A stretch of 7,311 nt of DNA, taken from NCBI GenBank assembly GCA_016206585.1, contig JACQRE010000017.1:1-7311 (forward strand), read 5' to 3'. Source of the stretch: Candidatus Omnitrophota bacterium (lineage in GTDB: Bacteria > Omnitrophota > Gorgyraeia > Aquiviventales > Aquiviventaceae). The stretch's first letter is position 1, and every line of letters starts with the position of its first letter. Below the pieces are notes generated by a model. That model ran no database searches. It was not told where the DNA came from and saw nothing but the letters and a program-made list of their open reading frames with translations. The position numbers were made by a program, and so were the translations under genes. Shown piece by piece: positions 4,930 through 7,311 of the stretch.

Positions 4930-5841
4930 TCAGCGAGGAGCCTTGTCGGCCGCCAACAACACGAGCAGCAGCGACAGGTAGAGGATCGAGGCGGCGAAGA
5001 GCGTGCGCATGGCCGGCGGCGAGTGGTGCCGCGCAGCCCGCACGCTCAGGCCGAGAAAGACCAGGCTGAGCAGGAGCGCGCCGAACCCATAGGCTATGCC
5101 GGTCATCCGGAGAAACGCCGGAAACACGCTCACGGGCACCAGCACCAACCCGTACAGGAGGATCTGTCCGGCCGTCACCGTGTGCTCCGGGTCGTGCAGG
5201 GTCAGCATCTGAAACCCGGCCTGCGCATAGTCGTCCCGGAACAGCTCCGCCAGCGAGAGGAAGTGCGGCAGCTGCCACACGAACAGCAGGGCGAAGAGCG
5301 CCCACGCCTCGATGCCGAGCGTCTGGCCAGCACCCGCCCAGCCGATCATCGGCGGGATCGCGCCGGGAATCGCCCCGATGAGCGTGCACAGCGACGTGAT
5401 GCGTTTGAGCGGCGTATAGCACAGCAGGTAGCTGGCGGCGCTGAGGGCGGCCAGCCCGCTCGCCAGCCCGTTGACCCCCACGGCCAGCCACACGATCCCC
5501 GCGAAAACGAGTCCCAGCCCGAAGCGGCGCGCCGCGGGCGCCGACAGGCGCCCCGCGGGCAGCGGGCGCAACCGGGTGCGCGGCATCCTGGCATCGTCCG
5601 CGCGTTCCCACCATTGGTTGAGCGCATGGGCCCCGCCCGCCACGCATGCGGTGCCCAGGAGCAGTGGGGCCAGTTGGCTGAGTGCTCCGGGACGATCCAG
5701 ACCCAGCCAGAAGCCGACCGCCGTGGTCACGAGGACCAACGCGGTGAGCCGTGGTTTGGTGAGTTCGAGGTAGTCAGCCAGATGCCGTCGCAGGCCGGCC
5801 GGGCGCGCTGAAAGCACCAACGCTATCTCCGGCATGCTCAT
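4930..5841 (-). CDS. ctaB: Protoheme IX farnesyltransferase (heme O synthase)
   Basis: Adds a farnesyl group to heme b to give heme O, the substrate of CtaA. The 303-residue product is a multi-helix UbiA-superfamily membrane protein. It shows LTKPRLTALVLVTT (27-40), the first Asp-rich prenyl-binding motif NQWWERADDARMPRTRLRPL (75-94), YTPLKR (142-147), GAIPGAIPPMIGW (157-169), WQLPHFLSLA (189-198) and the second acidic motif RDDYAQAG (202-209). The ATG at 5841 overlaps the ctaA TGA (ATGA); the ATG at 5835 (MPEIAL) is a less likely alternative. The frame stays open far upstream through the ctaA region, but that extension (to 6747) is an antiparallel-frame artefact of high GC, since ctaA occupies it in another frame. 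It is followed by sco at one base. Confidence 0.96.
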   Translation of the reverse strand: MSMPEIALVLSARPAGLRRHLADYLELTKPRLTALVLVTTAVGFWLGLDRPGALSQLAPLLLGTACVAGGAHALNQWWERADDARMPRTRLRPLPAGRLSAPAARRFGLGLVFAGIVWLAVGVNGLASGLAALSAASYLLCYTPLKRITSLCTLIGAIPGAIPPMIGWAGAGQTLGIEAWALFALLFVWQLPHFLSLAELFRDDYAQAGFQMLTLHDPEHTVTAGQILLYGLVLVPVSVFPAFLRMTGIAYGFGALLLSLVFLGLSVRAARHHSPPAMRTLFAASILYLSLLLVLLAADKAPR

Positions 5842-6719
5842 GACGGCGCCATGGACGCGGGGTCTTCTGCGGCACCGGCACGCCCCCACATCAACCAGCG
5901 CCCCTTCTGGCCACGATGCTGGGGCGCGGTTGGTGTGGGGGCCCATCGGAACGACTCCCACGCCAGCACGACCGTCTGGGCCAGCACCAAGGCGCCGACC
6001 GCGACGTGGCTCGTGCGCAGGATCGGGTGCGCGCGATGCCCCAGCACCGCCAATCCGAGCCCCCCCTGCACGATGAGCAACCCGAGCAGGCGCCACCCGT
6101 CCGGCCGCAGCGCGGGGTCTCGACGGACGCGCCATGCCAGCGCGATCGCCAATGCCAGCAACGCCGCCGCCCCGAGGAGGTGCGGGACCACCGCAGCGCC
6201 CGTGTGCCGGATCACGGCGCCGAGCAGCAGCTGCAGGAACGCGGCGGCGGCCACCGTCACGCTGTGCCCGCGCGCATCCGCACCGAATTGGCGAGCAGCC
6301 TGTGGACGCTGGGGGGCGGTGCACCAGGCGAGGCTCACGACGAGGCAGCACACCAGCTGACCCAGGCACGCGTGCGCGATGGAGAGCTGCGGCGGCAGCA
6401 GCCACAGCACGGTCATCCCCCCGAGGAGTGCTTGGAGGACGACCGCACCCAGCGCGGCGTAGCCCAGACGGCGGACCCAGCGGCGAGGCTCCCCCCGCCC
6501 GAGCCCCACCGCGAGTGCCAGGATCAGCAGCCCGACGACGGCCGCCACCATGCGGTGGCCATGCTCGTAGAAGATGCCGCCCACCATGGGCGGGAACCAC
6601 ATCCCGTACGACAGCGGCCAGTCCGGCACGGCGAGCCCCGAGTTGGTGGAGGTCACCATCCCTCCGGCGATCAGCAGGAAGAACGTGGCCAGGGCGGTCA
6701 GCATGGCGAAGCGATGCAT
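5838..6719 (-). CDS. ctaA: Heme A synthase (COX15/CtaA family)
   Basis: Oxidises the C8 methyl of heme O to a formyl group, giving heme A for the oxidase. The 293-residue product has about eight transmembrane helices in two four-helix halves. Motifs are NSGLAVPDWPLSYG (26-39), FYEHGHRM (50-57; Glu52 and His55 match the catalytic Glu-x-x-His pair), AHACLGQ (His116), IRHTGAAVVPHLLG (His172, His180) and RTSHVAVGA (His238). The heme-ligand histidines of both halves are therefore present. The start at 6719 is the first possible one after an in-frame stop at 6744-6746; the nearest purine-rich sequence is about 20 bases away, so initiation may be weak. A hydrophilic Pro/Arg-rich tail of about 33 residues follows the last helix, which is longer than I expect. 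It lies 47 bases after ctaD and overlaps ctaB by 4 bases. Confidence 0.95.
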   Translation of the reverse strand: MHRFAMLTALATFFLLIAGGMVTSTNSGLAVPDWPLSYGMWFPPMVGGIFYEHGHRMVAAVVGLLILALAVGLGRGEPRRWVRRLGYAALGAVVLQALLGGMTVLWLLPPQLSIAHACLGQLVCCLVVSLAWCTAPQRPQAARQFGADARGHSVTVAAAAFLQLLLGAVIRHTGAAVVPHLLGAAALLALAIALAWRVRRDPALRPDGWRLLGLLIVQGGLGLAVLGHRAHPILRTSHVAVGALVLAQTVVLAWESFRWAPTPTAPQHRGQKGRWLMWGRAGAAEDPASMAPS

Positions 6720-6766
6720 GTGACGGTGCGGGTCCCGTGCTCCTCACCCCAAACCGCGATCCGCTG

Positions 6767-7311
6767 TTAACGGCCTGGCGCGGTTGGGGTGGGAACGTGC
6801 TGCGGCAACCAATCGTCTGCCCGGCCGGGCACGCTGTACTCGTACGGACCGTGGTAGACGGTCGGCGTCGTCGTGAAGTTGCCGTGCGGCGGCGGCGAGG
6901 ACGTCGCCCACTCGAGCGTGTTCGCCTGCCAGGGGTTGTCGCCGGAGCGCGTACCGCGGAAGAGACTCCAGAAGAAGTTCGCCATGAAGAGCAGCTGGGC
7001 CACCCCTAAGCAGAACGCCGCGACGCTCATCATGCGGTTGAGGCCGCCGACGTGGGCCAGATGAGCGTACTGCGTGTAGTCGTAGATGCGCCGCGGCATG
7101 CCGGCGATCCCCAGGTTGAACATGGGGAACATCACCGCGTTAAAGAAGATGAACGTCAGCGCGAAATGGATTTTGCCGAGCCCCTCGTGCAACATCCGCC
7201 CGAACATCTTCGGGAACCAGAACGTGATGCCGGCGAAGATCCCGAAGAGGCTGCCGCCAAAGAGCACGTAGTGCAGGTGGCCGACGATGAAGTAGGTGTC
7301 GTGGATGTAGA
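6767..7311 (-). CDS. ctaD: Cytochrome c oxidase subunit I, C-terminal part (5' partial)
   Basis: Catalytic subunit of a heme-copper terminal oxidase, the proton-pumping endpoint of aerobic respiration. Only the last 181 or so codons are in the window, and the frame runs off the right edge. The first visible residues, YIHDTYFIVGHLHYVLFGG, contain the His-x-His pair that ligates heme a3 and heme a. Then come WFPKMFGRMLHE, GKIHFALTFIFFNAVMFPMF, and GMPRRIYDYTQYA with the paired arginines that contact the heme propionates. The tail has the familiar NPWQANTLEWATSSPPPHGNF segment and ends Pro/Thr-rich (PTPTAPGR). The GTG at 7267 that could be read as a start is internal, just after HLHY. The neighbouring ctaA and ctaB imply an A-heme enzyme. 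Subunits II and III are not between here and ctaA and must lie upstream or elsewhere. Confidence 0.97.
   Translation of the reverse strand, partial: YIHDTYFIVGHLHYVLFGGSLFGIFAGITFWFPKMFGRMLHEGLGKIHFALTFIFFNAVMFPMFNLGIAGMPRRIYDYTQYAHLAHVGGLNRMMSVAAFCLGVAQLLFMANFFWSLFRGTRSGDNPWQANTLEWATSSPPPHGNFTTTPTVYHGPYEYSVPGRADDWLPQHVPTPTAPGR

Noticed and set aside
4636..5811. A 391-codon plus-strand frame opposite sco and ctaB
   Set aside because: Composition is Gln/Arg/His/Pro-rich with no recognisable motif, and it is antisense to two firmly identified genes.
5842..6747. A 5' extension of ctaB that would make a 605-residue fusion
   Set aside because: This part is in a different frame from ctaA and reads as Pro/Arg/Gly-rich nonsense. 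CtaA motifs fill the same DNA in its own frame, and ctaB has an ATGA-overlap start at 5841.
5923..6793. Near-identical 17-base strings (16 of 17) near the 3' ends of ctaA (5923-5939) and ctaD (6777-6793)
   Set aside because: Both encode PTPTAP-like Pro/Thr tails in G-rich DNA. One short match of this kind is expected from composition and is not evidence of a duplication or attachment site.

Overview
The window is a high-GC (by eye about two thirds G+C), gene-dense stretch of bacterial chromosome. It reads as an ordinary core or respiratory locus, not as a mobile island. I see no transposase, phage, CRISPR, tRNA or rRNA gene. The longest intergenic gap is 99 bases, so no gene-free stretch exceeds 300 bases. 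The heme-copper oxidase assembly cluster, the TIGR04073-like secreted protein and the GC content suggest an aerobic or microaerobic environmental bacterium of the Nitrospirota/NC10/Rokubacteria kind, known mostly from metagenomes. That placement is inference from gene style and is not proven.

Layout. At the left edge one plus-strand gene, open at its 5' end, encodes an amidinotransferase/dimethylargininase-type enzyme. It ends 9 bases from the stop of the convergent minus-strand array. Everything else is on the minus strand, so reading from right to left follows transcription. First comes the 3' part of cytochrome c oxidase subunit I (ctaD). Next is a tight run of oxidase-assembly genes: ctaA (heme A synthase), ctaB (heme O synthase), sco (copper chaperone), a DUF420/CtaM-like membrane protein, and a small CPxC membrane protein. 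A TIGR04073-like secreted protein follows, then greA, phhB (pterin carbinolamine dehydratase), a CxxC peroxiredoxin-like protein, and an exported TlpA-type thioredoxin.

How it works together. ctaB and ctaA make heme O and then heme A. Sco, probably with the DUF420 protein, supports assembly of the aa3-type oxidase whose subunit I lies at the right edge. Junctions are TGA/ATG overlaps or gaps of 1 to 4 bases from ctaA to the CPxC gene, which predicts one translationally coupled unit. greA-phhB-prx form a second tight unit. tlpA has its own strong ribosome binding site and a possible promoter/operator.

The oddest features are two non-coding repeat elements flanking the TIGR04073-like gene. One is an 18-bp-arm inverted repeat just after its stop codon. 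The other is a heptanucleotide tandem inverted repeat lying inside the reading frame of the CPxC gene, where it supplies about 30 N-terminal residues. I found no clearly undescribed multi-gene system. The repeat-within-gene and the small CPxC protein are the most worthwhile leads.
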